Counted from the first letter of the stretch, positions 33,256 to 51,767 are shown. The stretch is 64,000 nucleotides of DNA from Sternotherus odoratus (GCA_032164245.1 JAVMKO010000001.1:163423434-163487433); one strand, 5' to 3'. The notes: a model not told the origin generated them from the sequence alone. Program-made: numbers and translations.

Positions 33256-36200
33256 TTAGTCCCCTTTTAAGTAGCTTTGGTGAGACTATGGGTGAAATAG
33301 AAACATTCACTTCTGGGCATCTCAACACCAGAAACGTTCTGGGAAGGAAGCTAGACTTGGGCAGAATGAATGCCCTTTCTCCTTAGTGAGAGAGGTTAGT
33401 ATTTCAGAGAAAACTGGTTGAGGTTTGGCAGAGTTAGGAGGTGCTGGCCATCACCTCTCATGCCTGCACAAAATGGGTGAATTTCCCCCCATGCAGAGGG
33501 CCAGCACAAGGTCAATGCACCATTTCAGCTCTCAAAGTAGCTTTTCAGTGCTATGTCGGCTGTGTGGTGATCCCCCGCACAGGAGTGAACATCAACCTCT
33601 GTTGTTAACCATGGTCTTCCAGTGTCCAGCAGGGAGGTAGGCTCTGCCGGGCATGCATAGAGTGCAGCTTCCCAGCCAACATGCATGACCTCCTGGGTGC
33701 ACATTAGGACCCTGCCTCATGAGCGAGGCAGGGAATATGGAACAGCTCCATAGGAACCCTGTTTCAGTCACAGCTTGCTAAACTGCAGATTCCAGAGAAC
33801 AAGAGGGTATTTCCTCTATGTCTGCGTAACACTGAGCATAACGATGGTGTTCCAGATAACTCAGATAACTATAAAATGGTGGAATAGGCTCCAAAAGAAA
33901 AGTCACAGATGCTCCCTCACTAAATTGGGACATTTATAAAATTACATTAGACAGAAGCACTTTTAACTGCGTGATAGGAAGCAGTCCTGTGTGGCCAGGA
34001 ATGGGCCACATGACGTGATATAACTTGTCCATCTCTATTTTTTTTTTAAATGACTCTCTGTTTTGTGAAGCCCTGAAATTGCACATAACCCCCTCACAGC
34101 TTTGAAAGCACATTGTGTTTGAAAACACTGTCTTAGCTTTTCTTTCTAATTTGTTTTATCCTCCTCTTGCAAACCCAAACAATTCCTAGACAGTGACTCG
34201 CAATGACTAATGCAGTCTGGGAGACTTCTAGGTGTCCCTGTAACTTAAAACCAGAAAACAAGCTCCCTAATTCAGTAGCTAGACATTCCATTGAAGACCT
34301 GTAGCTTCTGAGTTTTTATTTTCCTTCTCCTCAGGGTTAAGCATGCTTTTATATACCGCTTGTCTCCCTCCCCCACAAAGCAAGAACGTAAGAACTGCAG
34401 TAGTTTTAGACGGGCTGTAATTCAAACATTCTTTGGCTACAGTGCTGCCTTCATCTGAGTTCTACTGCACTGGGGAGCCCGGTGACCACATGGTAGTTCC
34501 CGGACATAGTTAAAAAAATGAAATGTGCTGTGATCTTGCCGTAAAGAAGGGTGGGAAGCCATAGTTTTGGCAGATTCTGTAATCATTCTACAGCTCTGCA
34601 AGACCCCAAACCCATCGCACAAAGTGGGAGCAAGTTTGAAATACAGTTTTGTCTCATTTACACTGTCATGGTTCAGCTGTGTTAGAAAACCAGGGCATCA
34701 TAAGCCAGTCTTCCAACATGGCAGAAATGATAGTGATATGGAAACCTTACAATGTAAACACTGTGAATAAGAGTCTCCCTATGCACAAGAGGATTTTACT
34801 GACTTTATAGCCGGGCGTGTGTCCTCCCCAACCATGGTTATAATGTGATTTTTTACTATCTGAGTGTACTGGGATGTTTCATGCCTGCTCCTGAGAAGGG
34901 CTGTTGCATGATTTCCAGGCTCAAACCAACTGTAACACCAGCATCCGCCTCCAAACTTGCCAGCGTGTGAGACAAAGTATGGAAACATGAGACGAAAATG
35001 TGGCACACCTGTGCTTTGTTGTGTGTTGTCCCTATGGCTGACAGGGTTTAATGGCTTCTAGGCTTTAATGGCTTCTAACCTGTGTTTAAGGAAGTTTTTT
35101 TCTCACTGTTTGAATTAAACTGCAAAGCTGGTTTATTATTTGACACATACAATGAGGAACCTCCTTAGCAACAGGCTTTATAATTATAAGTCACAGTGTG
35201 ACACGCAACAAAATGCAACAACTCATTTGTCCACCATGTCATTCCTCCTCTCACAAACAGCCGCTTCTGGCCTTTATCTCCATCACTTTCCCCATTTGGC
35301 TGCCTCTCCCAATTCTTTACCCTCCCCTCTTCCTGCCCTTCCCAAATGAGCCAGAGGCTGAAGACAAGAGTGCTCTTACTCCACTCCCAAAATAAGGTAT
35401 CAGGAAACTACCTGGAGCTATCAGAGAACAGTAACAGTGGAGTGTTCTGGTGGAAATGGCTCCTCTTGAATTTCTCACCCTCCTTCTTATCTGACCAGAC
35501 AGCAAGCTCATCCTGGGAGGTGGAGGTGGAAGGCACAGGCAGCTCTTCAGAGTCCTTCCTGGCTCCACTCTCCCTTGGGATATAGATGGGCAGCAGATGG
35601 TGACTTGCAATGACTCCTTCCAGAGGGAAGGTGCTGCCCTCATGCACCTGGGACCTGTACATAGTGATGTCACCACCACACAAGCCCGGGAGTGTGCTCT
35701 TTGGAGAGTCTCTTTCTTCCACCCCCACACCAGGTGGCAGGTGATGCGGACTATTGTCCAAGCTGTTGCAGTCCAGTTTACACTGTCAATACTGCAAGAC
35801 AGGGAGTCTCAAGGGGCTCCAAAGTGGAACTTATTGTGAAATGCGTTACGGTTGAAAGCGATGGGTTGGATCCCCCTAGACTCCTTTAGCAAGGCTTTGC
35901 TCCCACTTGGTCCCATCCACCTAAGAAAGCTGAGCGCGCCGCTCTATTAGCCTCAGTATCGTTTTCAAGAACTAAAATAAACATTTCCACTGATGTGCCC
36001 TTGATATAATGTGTTTGGTGCCTCCCTGCTTGGTGAGAAACCAAATGAATCGGTGCCCGGTACCTCACCCATTTCTCTATGCGCACACTCATTCCGGTTG
36101 TGTGGCTTTTCCCAGGCAAAGGAGGAAAATCTGTGTGGGAGACCTTCACTAAAATAGCTGCAGCCCAATGTGGGTTGACATGTGCTTGTGCTGAGGAAAG

Positions 36201-37294
36201 CACTGCTCTGGGGTCACGCTGAACTGAGTTACCAGTAATTCTGTCAGATGAGCACATCAGAACGAGCTCCCATAGAACATGGTTCTGACTGGAGTGTGGC
36301 TGGTATGGTTACTGCACCCAGTAAGAGAGGTTAACCATCTGGAATTCGGAAACCGTTTTCCCTTGGTTCATGTTTCTGACCATAATTTTAGTGATTACAT
36401 GAATCATCATGTGAGGCACTGTGTGGTGTCTGACAAGGTGTCATACAGCAGACCAGATTCTCTTTATACTGGCTTGTTTTGTAGATCTTATTGACAGCAT
36501 AAATGAAGGCAAATCTGATATATATACTGTTCTGCACCTTGCTGTATGGAAGGATGTATAAGAGGCTTAATTTGTATGATATAATATAGTGTATTGAAAA
36601 ATTTAGTGTAAAGTTACAAAACATATTTTAAAATATATACACAAATGGAAGATTTAAGATAGAACTTAGTCTTAGCTCTGTGGATCCACTTGATTCCCTG
36701 ACATTAATATTGCATTAACGCTAGTCGTTGACATGGAATTTCTTCATTTGTTTGGGGAAAAAATGGCCAAAGCCCCTTGTAAGTTACATTATCTAGAACT
36801 ATTTGTTTTGATGCTTCCTGAATTAAAGTACAGCTCAGCAGAGCCAGACAGAATGCATCCTACAATGCCAAGTGAAGTGGTGAAAGAGAGAAGATACTGT
36901 CGGAACACTTCCTGAAGATAGCAAGTCTCTTCTGAAACAGGAGAAATTTACTTTAATGTTTTGTATCTGAAGAAAGATCTAGAGTGGGCGAGAAGATATA
37001 GGACCACTTGGAAAGTTCTGATTTAACTAAGAAGCCAAAGACTTGATTCAATTGTTAGGCCTCTGCAGGATTTCAGTTCTATTTTGAAGACTTAAGTGGC
37101 CTAATAGGTCTTGTCCTGGCCTTCTCCAGAAGGGTATGGATTTTTTTTTTTATTTTTTTTTAAAGAGTAAGCATGTCAGCATATGACTGGCAAACTGTAA
37201 GGAAAATCTTTTTGAAATTGTGACTGATACCAATGACCTTTCACTATTGGACTTACATGCGATTCCCTTCCTTATAAAGAAACAAACCAATCCA
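33256..37294. other. intergenic region downstream of RUNX1; no gene seen
   Basis: Low repeat content. Overlapping open frames on both strands around 35317-35839 have no recognisable domain. No other feature is supported. Confidence 0.35.
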
Positions 37295-37315
37295 ACATGC
37301 ATACTTGTCAAACAT

Positions 37316-37321
37316 TTTATT
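37316..37321 (-). terminator. RUNX1: putative distal RUNX1 polyadenylation signal
   Basis: AATAAA on the minus strand (TTTATT on the plus strand) in the context gacAAATAAAATG, with cleavage expected 10-30 nt further, near 37290-37305. A long T/A-rich tract lies beyond at 37141-37165. Confidence 0.5.
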
Positions 37322-39456
37322 TGTCATTCACACTAATTATAATATTGAATTTACAGAAGAAACTGTGGTACAAAGAAAGAAAGCAAGTCTCCATTAGAAC
37401 TAAGTTAGCAGTCCCGCTGCTCAGCATGCTAGTCATAATGAATTTTCCTGTAGCACTGGATACTGCCTTCACTATGTACAATAAGTGTCTACTTTGACGT
37501 GGTATCGAGAGACATCTTGTAGTGGGGGAAATCTACTCCATTTTCTTTTCCTATCTGATACAAAAACAACAACAACAAACCACCAGTGCTTGAAAGCTTC
37601 CCCGTCTGAAAATGTTCAGGGTGACAGTGTTGAAGGAAAATGTGACCGTTCCAGTACATTGCAACATCTGTTTTGTAAATATATCCAGTAAATGCTGAAC
37701 AAATTATACTCTGATGCTGTTCTGATAGGATCACATTTCCCAGTGTGTTCTCTATCAGATTTACCACACAGTCATTTCAGACTGAAAGTTTCTTTTTTTA
37801 AATGAAGTCATAACTGTCACAGCCAGAAAACCACAAAGAACCCACAGTTTTTTGCACATTCATTTTTCCCCTAAAAAAGAAAAAAGAAGAGTGTTTGAGA
37901 GAGACCATGCTATAACTGTTTATAAAAGTGAATAAAATGTAGTTAATTTTGAAATCTAAAATAACTAAATTGGAAAGAAACAAGCTTCACTTCAGTATTT
38001 AGCCAGCACAAGGATAAGTTCATTAAAAACACAGAAAAATTTTAAAAATGCAGAGTAATTACAAGCACTAATGATATTTTGCTATGTAGCTTTTTAACTC
38101 TATTTACATACATAAATACAAGTAAGTCTGTTGATGCAACTCTTCTACAATAAGGAGAAAAAAACGCCAAGTGATTGGTACTGATCAAGCTAAATTAACA
38201 AAGAATGTTATGATGCAGGTAAACAAGAAAGTATTTTGCTCAAGTAAAAAATAACCTATTATTTCTGAATTTTTTCAGATAAATGAATGAAAAAGGTCAC
38301 TCAGAAAATAACAATGAATGTTTCAAGGACACAGGTAAACCAGGACACATATCACCTATCTCAGACCGTGGGCCACTTTCTGGAAATTGCTTGTTTCCTT
38401 TCCAAAAAATTATTTACCATAATTACATATAAAATCCTCAGTAGCAGTAAGACAGGATGGGCCTGACTGCCATGTACATGAAGGCTCGCTCTGGCTGCGT
38501 CATGGGGGACTTAAAGTGGGTATAAATGTAATTTACCGAGCAGTGTAAAGGGCCTTCATGCAAATGAGAGTTGAGTCCTATATTTACTCAAATCTAATAG
38601 TAATTTGACTGCTAAGCTGGGTTGTTTCAAACATGGTTACAAATTATATTTTGCAAAAGGAACATTCAAACGCAACCCTTGGGGGAAAATATGAATAATT
38701 GCCTATTTTAGTGGGATTAGAATCCTGAGCTGTCTGCTGGGGCAGAACAGTTTGTAGGGAAATGGAACTGTTCTTTTAGGTTTAAATAGTTTAATTCAAC
38801 AACGGGAAAGATAAAACTGAATTCGTTTAGAGATGCATGAATAAAGGAAATGTCTTGCTTAAACTTCCTTCGGTCACCTGCTAAGTGATTTTGTACAGTC
38901 TTGAAGATATGCCACATATATTGTCCTCATCATATGTTGATGATGAAGACAATCCCTTAAAAACAAAGTATGTGACTACTCGGCAGGAAGTGGGGATGGT
39001 TTCCAAAAGCAGATGTGGTTTGTTTTCTGGCCAATTTATTTTTTTCATGTGGACTTGTGTGGATTCTCCAGCAGTGATACAGTTTAAGCAGTGAAGAAGG
39101 ACTTTTTTCAAGGTCACTGGAGGCAAGAGACACTGGCTATGTTACAAAGGCTGGTTTAAGTTCAGTGTAGTCACTGTACTTTCAAAGAATACTTTAACGC
39201 TTTGTGTCTTCCACTTCTTTTGTTCTTAGCAAATTTAATATACAATTATTACATTGAATTAAAAGGACAATGCCAATTTATGTATTTTAAATACAGTAAT
39301 AAAAAAACAACTTTGAGCTCCTACTGAGATCCTTTGAAACATTCCCCATTTTCTGCATGAAAATGACCTAATGGCCATGTTAGATGCTTCAGTTTGTAAC
39401 TTGTTTTATTCCAAAGTGCTACAGCATCTGACCAAAACAAAGAAGCAAAACCTAAC

Positions 39457-39477
39457 ATATATATATATATATATATA
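39457..39477. repeat. (TA)n microsatellite
   Basis: About 21 bp of TA repeats within the inferred RUNX1 3'UTR. A similar tract lies at 19591-19608. Confidence 0.9.
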
Positions 39478-41414
39478 TTTATATAAAGAAAATTCGAAAA
39501 ACAAATTGTTTTAAATAAGTCCAGCTGTTTTGCTGCCTGCAGCCAAGGATCTTTGTAATTCAAATCCTTTTTAATTTTTTTTAAAAACAAACACTGATCT
39601 GAAGTCCTGCTTTCAAATACTCTTCTGAGTTGACCTGCAATTGTTTCACTAATTTAAGAGGTACATTAAATAACAATCAGATAATTTTGAATGCACACGT
39701 CAACATCAGCAGTTTGTAATTAATGAGTAGTACAACAAATGCATTCAGACCAAACCCTCCAATAAAATAGTGCCTTAAAATTTACAGTGACATCTGATAT
39801 GTTTGTGCTGTTAACGATGGGCAACAGTGATGATTCCATAAAAGCAGATTAGTACTATTATAATGCATTGCAAATTTTCTACAGGACAGAATATTCTGTG
39901 CACCAGTTTTGAATATTCTTCTTCCTTTAGAACTATATGACCACAGAACTTTTAAACGCCACTTGTTTGATATTCTGGTTTCCAGTTGAGTCTGATAGCA
40001 CTTTTGGCTCCATTTATTTTTGATTTGTTAATTTACCTTATTTTTGAGTACACTGGTATGTAGAGTGTTGTGCTGGTAACTTTGGGTGAAATTCTGACCC
40101 CTTTTAAGTCAATGGAAAACCTCCAATTGACTTAAATGGCACCACAATTTCACTCTGGGAGTGCCAGCTACATGCTAGATTTTGTTCTTGAATGAGTACT
40201 TGACTCCTACTAAAGTGAATAAGAAGCCCAGGCAGGATCAATAGCAGAATATGGCTCTAAATGTTTGGTTGAAGGGAGATGCATGACACCACTGTGTCTA
40301 TTTTACAAACTATATACTTCCATCCTGCTGATCCTTCAAGTGACCTTTGATGTTGAAAGACCAGCTTGAGGAACAGAATGACTTTATAGGGTTTCAAATG
40401 GCAGATTAAATAAATGGAGCAAAATGTAAACAATATGGCTAGATAACTAGACATCATGTTACCCATCGTTATCTCAGCCTTTTTTCAATGTTATAAATTT
40501 AACTTTGGCTGCTACCAAAAAAAAAAGCATATTTAAATAATAATAGTATCAACAAATAAGAAAAGTCTAAACATCAAGCATAAATATTTGAGGAAATCAT
40601 AATAGTACAGTAGTTGAAAATGACCTAAGGCTGTAGCCATTGCATTAAACAAAGTCCAAAAGAAAAAAAGTTAAATTACCTCATTGAAAAGGGGCTGATT
40701 CTTTCAGTTGACAAAGCAATAAAGCAAGCATGATTTTTTTTTAAAAAAAGTGAAATCTTTTTGCAATGTATAAGGTGCCAAACAAGAAATAAAAGAAGTC
40801 AGATGCAAAGCAGGATGAGTTGCATCCTTAAAAATTAATAATAATAAAAAAATCCATATTCTTTGGAATATATAACTTGGTAAAAAAGTCAATGTCCAAG
40901 ATATAAAACTTCTCATTCACAGCATTGCTAAATCAGAAGCATTCACAGTTTCCCTCTGGGAATCTTCCTATACTTCCTTATAACTAACACGTCCATATGA
41001 TTAAGTATACTCACTAAGATTGTGTTAGATTTTAAGTCTTAAAATTAGAAGTGAACTAAAGCACTTTTTAGGACTTCAGAGACCTCCAAAATCAAGGATG
41101 TTTTGGGGGCCACTTGTCCAAAAACAGCCTGGGAGCCTATCTATCCACCTTCCCTATCTGTAGGCCAACTTAAATGTTCTCCTTTCCAGAAGTTCAGCCC
41201 TTGAAAAAGGTTACTTTTCTGGAATGACATCCCTCCACTGATTGGCTAACACCATGACATCATTCCTGAAGTACTGACTTCTGGATCGTTTGCTTCTGAA
41301 AGTGATGTATAAACATGGCAGTGCCCACAGGCAAGGAAGGTATTTATGGGATGCCTATGGGCATCAGAAGATAAAAAGCACTTTAGTCCTGGCCCATCTC
41401 TACTTATAATTCAT

Positions 41415-45154
<3,740 letters not shown>

Positions 45155-47195
45155 TTATTTTTTAGCCTCTAAACACCACGATCAAACGTAGGAACTGAAC
45201 CAAATGGTTTATACAGAAACTTATCATTACAATTCACTTCAAATGTTTCCCCTTTGTTAAGACACCTTCAGATGAATCGCTCTTGAAAATGTTATTTGTG
45301 CCGCTGTGATTTTTGATCAGTTGAAGCTTTTTGATCATTCACATTGATGGTGATCAGGGAAAAGCCGATGAAGCTTCCCAAGGTGAAAGTGTCAATGCAC
45401 AAACTGTTCTTTGCTGAGGTACATTAGTATTTCAGTCATGCAGTGTCATTGCTGCTGTGCCACAAAAGTAAGACTCACTTGTCACTGAGTACAAGACAGC
45501 TATGCTAAATTATGACAATTTAAACTGGGATTTTCAAAGGATCCTAAGGGAGTTAGGTGCCCAGTTCGAAAGGATGGGGGTATCTAATATCCTTAGGCTT
45601 ACTTGAAAATTCCAGACTTAGTCTGTGACAATTAATTTTGTTAGAGCTAGTGATTACAGTGATTACAGATGGTTTGTTAATAGATGTGAATGAAACTACT
45701 AGAGCTGGGTGAACTTCAGAAATAGAAGTTCTTGTGCAAGCCTCTTGGAACTGAAAAATTGGATATTTCATGATTTCTGGTGTTTCTTGGTGAAATCTGG
45801 AAATGCAAACAGCTTTTTAAAAAAAAATGGTAGAAAGGTAACCAATTATGTTTAAGCCTCAGAACTAGTTTGGCTTAAGTTTGGGGTGACAGGTTTGTAG
45901 CAGGGATCAGGGGCAGTAGTAATATTTGTCCAAAGCAGTTTGTCCATTGTAGGAACCACCTAATTTTGCTAAGTGAGCATCCACATGTGGAACTGGCATT
46001 TTCCCATCGGCACAAGCTACCTTTTACTTTCAGGAAAAAACACGGAGCAAAAATGTGGTTTCTCATTAGTTTTCCCAACAGTGAGAATTTCCTCCTACCA
46101 CTCAAACTGACTGACTGTCTCTTTGAAAGAAGCAAATACCAGAGTGGCAAAAAGCTGATACCACTAACAGAATGGATACAGGTTGGAAAGAAATGCTCTC
46201 ATGTTTGAGGTGAAGGATTTCAAGCTTCCATAAGAAACCATATTTGGAGATTTTTATTTTGTTGCGAATTATGGAGATGAAATTTACATTTTGTTTCTTT
46301 CACTTGTTTGGAAGTGGAGATTTATCCAAAAGCAGAGTGGTGTAACTTGGCCTTTCTAAAAATTACTTGTAAGGACACTTGCAGATTAAAGCTACTAAAT
46401 CAGTCTAGTCCCATTTATTTAAATATATCTATTCACCTGAGTACCAGGAGAATTGGATCCTGGAAGGACCATCTCTAGCAGGGAAACTGTACAGTTCAGT
46501 TACCTGGCTCATTCAGTTTTTGGTGATTCTGCTGAGACTGCTATCCCAGAAGCCAATTTTTTTACCTGTTTTATCTGAAGGGTTTTCTAATACCCACATC
46601 ACTGCAGAAGAAGGGCCCTTGTGGGCTTCCTGGACTCTCTGCGTTTCTTTCTTCCTTGGAGGGAGGAAGCTCCACTTCATTTGTATTTGCTTCTATTTTC
46701 CTTCACCACCATTTCCAGTTATGGTAGGTAAACTATTTCAAAGAGGGGAGGATCTTGCAGTATGCCCTAAATGTGGGTATTCTCTGAATTAGTCTAATCT
46801 GCTCTGGAAGTTTGTTTCACAGCGGAACCCCCATGACTCAGCATACTTATCTCCTGCTCTCACGTGCTCTGTCTTGGCCTGTAGATGTTGAAGACAAGTG
46901 AGGAAGAATCTCTACCTATGGGGATTGACAGATGAGTGCCTTTGGGAAGGAACAGCAGCAACCCATCATCATTCTCAGGCTCTTCTTGGAGAGGAATGAT
47001 GGAAGGCATTGGCACACCACCTCTTCCAGTTATGCCATGTAAATGGATCAGCACCACCTTCTCACTGATAGTGTCTAAAATGGAAGGAGTCGGCAGTCTG
47101 AACACTTAAATACGAACTCTACCCCTCTTTTAATACCAGCACAACTGCCTCAGTGCTGTGCCCTGGCCAGAAACCCAAGAGTGGTATATTTTGTA

Positions 47196-47318
47196 TAGGG
47201 TGACCAGACAGCAAGTGTGAAAAATCGGAACAGGGGTGAGGAGTAATAGGAGCCTATATAAGAAAAAGACCCCAAAATTGGGACTCTCCCTATAAAATCG
47301 GGACATCTGGTCACCCTA
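47196..47318 (-). mobile_element. 123-bp hAT MITE, copy 2 (reverse orientation)
   Basis: TAGGGTGACCAGACAGCAAG at the left and ACATCTGGTCACCCTA at the right, the reverse of copies 1 and 3. The target duplication attttgta / actttgtg matches at 6 of 8, so it is an older copy. Confidence 0.88.
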
Positions 47319-48056
47319 ACTTTGTGATGCAGGCACATGTCCATTAGCAACTGGACAGAGGTTACCAATATATTTGATCTAGCTCCTTCAAGATCCACGG
47401 TCAATTACTATTGAAAGATGGATTTGAAGCAGTGACACAGAGATGAAAGTATCCCATTACTAACCCATCTAAGTCTTCCTTAAGTACAAAAAATCGAACT
47501 GCCAAAAATCAAGCTTATATTTTGTTACCTGAATTCCCAAACACATAATTTTCATTACTAGTTGTCCTAGAATGGCTTTAAATCAAAGAGCTCTGATTGG
47601 TTAACAAAGTGCATTCCATTCAATGATGCTAATGCAGCATAACCACAATATCTGGGTTAGAAACTCATTGACCCCATCTGCCTCTTCCTTCTGTCATTTA
47701 CTACCAAATAAAGCAATGAGCACAGCACTGGAAAATTCTGTAGGGTGTTTTGTGGGTGTGTGGGGGGATGCCTGGGTTCTGCCACTATTTCAGTATTTTT
47801 GGCTTCGTTCAACTCCCATGAAGAAGCATTTCCACTGACTTCAAAGGGAGCTGGAAATATTTCTGATATCCTTCTTTCTTTAGGACCCAACGGCGAGCTT
47901 TCAGTTTATTTTAACTTAAACTGGAACTGCAGACTGTCACAGCTGGAGGCAGAATGAGGCTGTTTAAAGAAATGCAACCCCCCCCCCCCCAAATCACCAG
48001 TCTCTTCCCAATCAGAGTAAAGATTTAATTTTTTCAAAATGTAGCATGTGTTGGGG

Positions 48057-48057
<1 letters not shown>

Positions 48058-48087
<30 letters not shown>

Positions 48088-48100
48088 CCTGTGTGTGAGT

Positions 48101-48142
<42 letters not shown>
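48058..48142. repeat. adjacent (GT)n and (GA)n microsatellites
   Basis: GT tract 48058-48087, short mixed link, then GA tract to 48142. Frames reading SLSLSLS or HTHTHT here are by-products. Confidence 0.95.
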
Positions 48143-48144
<2 letters not shown>

Positions 48145-51100
48145 TTAAATCAATGAAAATCTGCTTTAAAAAAATCAGTTCCTTCCCAAACCACAGTATC
48201 TCCAAAAGAATCTGCAGAGAGAGCTAGAGGTTTAACTTCAGGGAAAATAATAGGGGCTTTAGGGCCTTTGAGTTTTAAGGCCAAATAGGATTGCAGAATT
48301 ATTTAAAAGGAGATTGAAACAGTATGAAGTCAGTGAAGCTGCAGCTGTTTACACCAATTTGAGGATCTGGGCCCAATTGTTTCTGCATTTCTTCTATTAG
48401 CATGTACTTTCATTTCTGCTTTTCATCAGAGGAGAAAATATATTTCAAAAAGGGAAAACAGTTAGTAATTGCAATAAAGCCCTCCAGGGCAATAATTACA
48501 GCACCGTAATTCACACCTTGTTGTGTAGTCACTAACTCTCAGCCTCCTACCTAACAAGCTATTAAGCATGATGTATCGGATCATCTTTCATGTCTCTTCA
48601 TGTTGTAGTGCCATGAAAAAGTTGTGGTGTTTGACTTTTTTAAAAAAGCCCTCAGAATTAAACAGTGCCAAGGTTGCATGTTTAATGGTTAATAAAATAA
48701 GCTTTGGTAAAAGACTCAGGTAAGAGGTTTAAAATCTCTCCCCTCCCATGTTGCTTCTTGTGGTCTCATATATAGCATTTTTCTAATGATTGTTGCAGTG
48801 GAAAATCAAAGCATAGTTTGCAGAAGGTTGGCATCTTCAATGATAATTCTGCCTTCTGGCCTCACTGTCAACAGTTTGTCAGCAGGTGACGCTGGAGAGC
48901 TTTTTTCACAGCTTCATAATTGTTAGCACATATTCCACATCCTAATGTGTGCTTGGCACCAAATAATTGCACTACAGAAGTATCATGCCTCAACAGTGGT
49001 GATTTTCCAGTACTGTCTGACCCATAACTGCAAACAGTAGTAAGGTTGGCTTTGAGCCCCCATGCAAAATACCATCTTGCACATGCAACTATACCAACAG
49101 CTGCCTAAACCATTTATATAATACCCATAACACTTTTTAGTCCAGTACAACCCAACTGTACTCTGAAAAGTGACTGTGTAAAAGCAGTGCCTCCTTACTT
49201 AGCAGATCTGTTCCCTGTGTGTATTCAGTCTCATCTGCTGACTTTAGGGCCTTTTCCCTCTTTTGTTACTGTTTGTTAGCACAGCAGAACAAGGGTGAGC
49301 AAATACCTGCCAGGCAATGGAGTTGCACAGATATAACTCAGGGCATAATTTGAACCTTTATTAATGGCGAGGATGCATGAGGAGGAGAGAACTCAGCTTG
49401 GCTTTGGAGCCCAGAGTGATTTTCTGGGTCAGTCATTAAAAAACCCCCTGCAAATAGATTTTTACCTATCAACGGAGCACACCTGACATAGCACACCACA
49501 CACAGAGCTCCATGATGCCATTTCTATAGACCCACACTTCAGAGCAGACTTACACTTCAACATGCACAGCAAAATAAAGCCAGATGCTCACCTGGTGTAA
49601 ATCAGCACAGTTCCCCAGACTTCTATAGAACTGTGTCGATCTACCCAAGCTGAGGGTTTGGCCCCTTTGTTGTGGTAGTGGGTGGGTCTGTTTTCATCAC
49701 CCACTCATTTCTAAGGTAAAAAAATATCCTTATTGGACCCTAGGAGGGAAACCACATAAAAGATCTTACAATCTGAAACTTCTCAATCATTGTGGTATAA
49801 CACTAATTCCTTAAAGAGACTGGAAGGTTTAGTGTAAGTGGTCACTCAGATATGGAAATCAGATAGCGGGTACCACTGTGCCTATGAGAATGAAGAGAAT
49901 GTGCTTAATGATTATGTGGATGTGTGTCTTGTCTGTGTTGGATAGGATACAATCTGCCTTTGGAGTTGGTGTGTGCCACCACAGTACAGAGTGAGACAGC
50001 ACTCAGTGTGTCACTCCAGATCAGACATTACCATCTGATCTTAGCCAAATCTCACTATGACATAGTGTATTTGCTGGAAGCTTCAGCAAGGAGCTGCAGG
50101 ATGTGAGTCAGTACTTTATGGTGCGAGTCAGGATTGAGAATGATGCATCAGTAATCAGCAAGCTAACAGGTCCCCCCTAGACTAAATTTGGGTGCATTTT
50201 ACCTGCATTTTACCTGGACGCCCCTAACTAAACTAGGGTAAATTCCATAGGCACCACATGAAAATAATATTTAATTCCCACAAATAATACAGACCTAGCT
50301 AAAAAGTCTTATCATCTTGACATCTTGCCTTCCAGAAATGATTTTACAGCACAAGGGTCAATGGGTAAAAGGGAGTCACCCACAAGTATATACAAGTAGC
50401 AAGCAGTTGCTTAGCCAGATATCTGTATCAGTTAAAATTCCATAATACCATGAGTCAGTCCCCGGTATAGCATGCTGCAGACAAAATGTGAAACAGCCTC
50501 TGCAGTTGCCAGCCATTTCTCTCAAGTTGCAAAAATGTCTGTCAGTCACATGCAAAAATTTCTACTAGTCACACAGTGTCAAGCTTTGCAACTCCTCCAC
50601 TCTCCTGACTAGCACCTTAAACGGAACATCTGATACAAAAGATGGGATGAAAGAGGGCTGGGATCCCATCTTGATGGCTAAGCCGGGGCTGACTAATGTC
50701 ATCCCAGTGGGAGATAAGAAATGACTAGGGCCATCGACTACTTTACAAAGCTTCACTGACTCCAGTATTCATTTTCTTTTTCCCCACCGTCTGCATGATT
50801 TGGCAAACTTTCCAAAGGGAAGCAGTTCTCATAGTGTGAATTTCCCTCTCTGCCAGTGTGAGTAAGTCGGGAATGGTCTTGATTAGACACGTTCATTCAG
50901 AGAGGTTTCTTGCTGAACCAGGGCAATGGGCTAAGAGGAGGGAAGTTTTAGGCCTCAGGAAAAGAATGAAGACATTTTGCAAAGTTCTTTTCATTTTTTT
51001 CTCTCCCCCTCTTTCCTTTTACTCTCCCTTATTTCTCCATAACCTTTCACATTCCTTTCTCTGCTTCATCCGCTGCCACCCTCATCATCTTCCACCTTCC

Positions 51101-51767
51101 GTTTACTCCTTCCAATCCCAGGTGCACAAAGGACTGATTGGGGCCCTACAATCTTGCACTGATTTGACCTGATCTCCCATCCAGCAGCACGGCCAACACA
51201 GCTCCATCACCCTCTCCCTTTCCTACCAACTTGGGGCTCAACAAATCACAAAGACAAGCCTTAGATCCCAGTCTCCAGCAGCACTTTGGAAAGCTGTGTC
51301 ACCTCTCAGCTGCTGAAAGGATTAGTCAGTGGCTTTGAGAAGATGGCACTTTCCAAAGGGCAAGGTCATCGCTGGCAGCAGCGGACACACAAGGCAAATA
51401 TTCTAATGCTTCTCAGTGCTGGGATATGAGGAACTGGAAAATTACAGAGCAAACTGTAAAAATTCCACCCTCAGCTATTTCATTATACAGGGTGCTTCCC
51501 CTGAGCATGACACACGGTGGAAACTACTATGCTGCTCTGTCACACCACAGAGCCATTTCCAAATGTAATGGCAAGGAGATGTTTGGGATTCATGGAAGTG
51601 GGCACAAATTTTAGGGGTGGGATTTTTAAAGCAACCCAAGGGCTTGAAAATTGGAAATGAATGGGAATTTAGGCATCCAAATCCCCACTGCGGCTTTGAA
51701 ACCCTCACACTGGAGTTGCAATGGTTGACAATGGCTCCTTTGGCTGAGAATTCCAGTGGCTGCCACC

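Larger units (their letters stand above)
37295..41414 (-). other. RUNX1: RUNX1 3' untranslated region (inferred extent)
   Basis: Directly follows the RUNX1 stop codon and runs about 4.1 kb to the AATAAA at 37316. Human RUNX1 has a 3'UTR of similar length (from memory). The stretch is AT-rich and almost free of interspersed repeats, apart from a short TA tract (39457-39477) and a small ancient motif at 40087-40160. It is rich in TAAAT on the plus strand, that is AUUUA in the transcript, a feature of unstable, regulated mRNAs. Further AATAAA signals on the minus strand near 40014 and 39037 could end shorter transcripts. The extent is inferred, not shown by transcript data. Confidence 0.65.
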
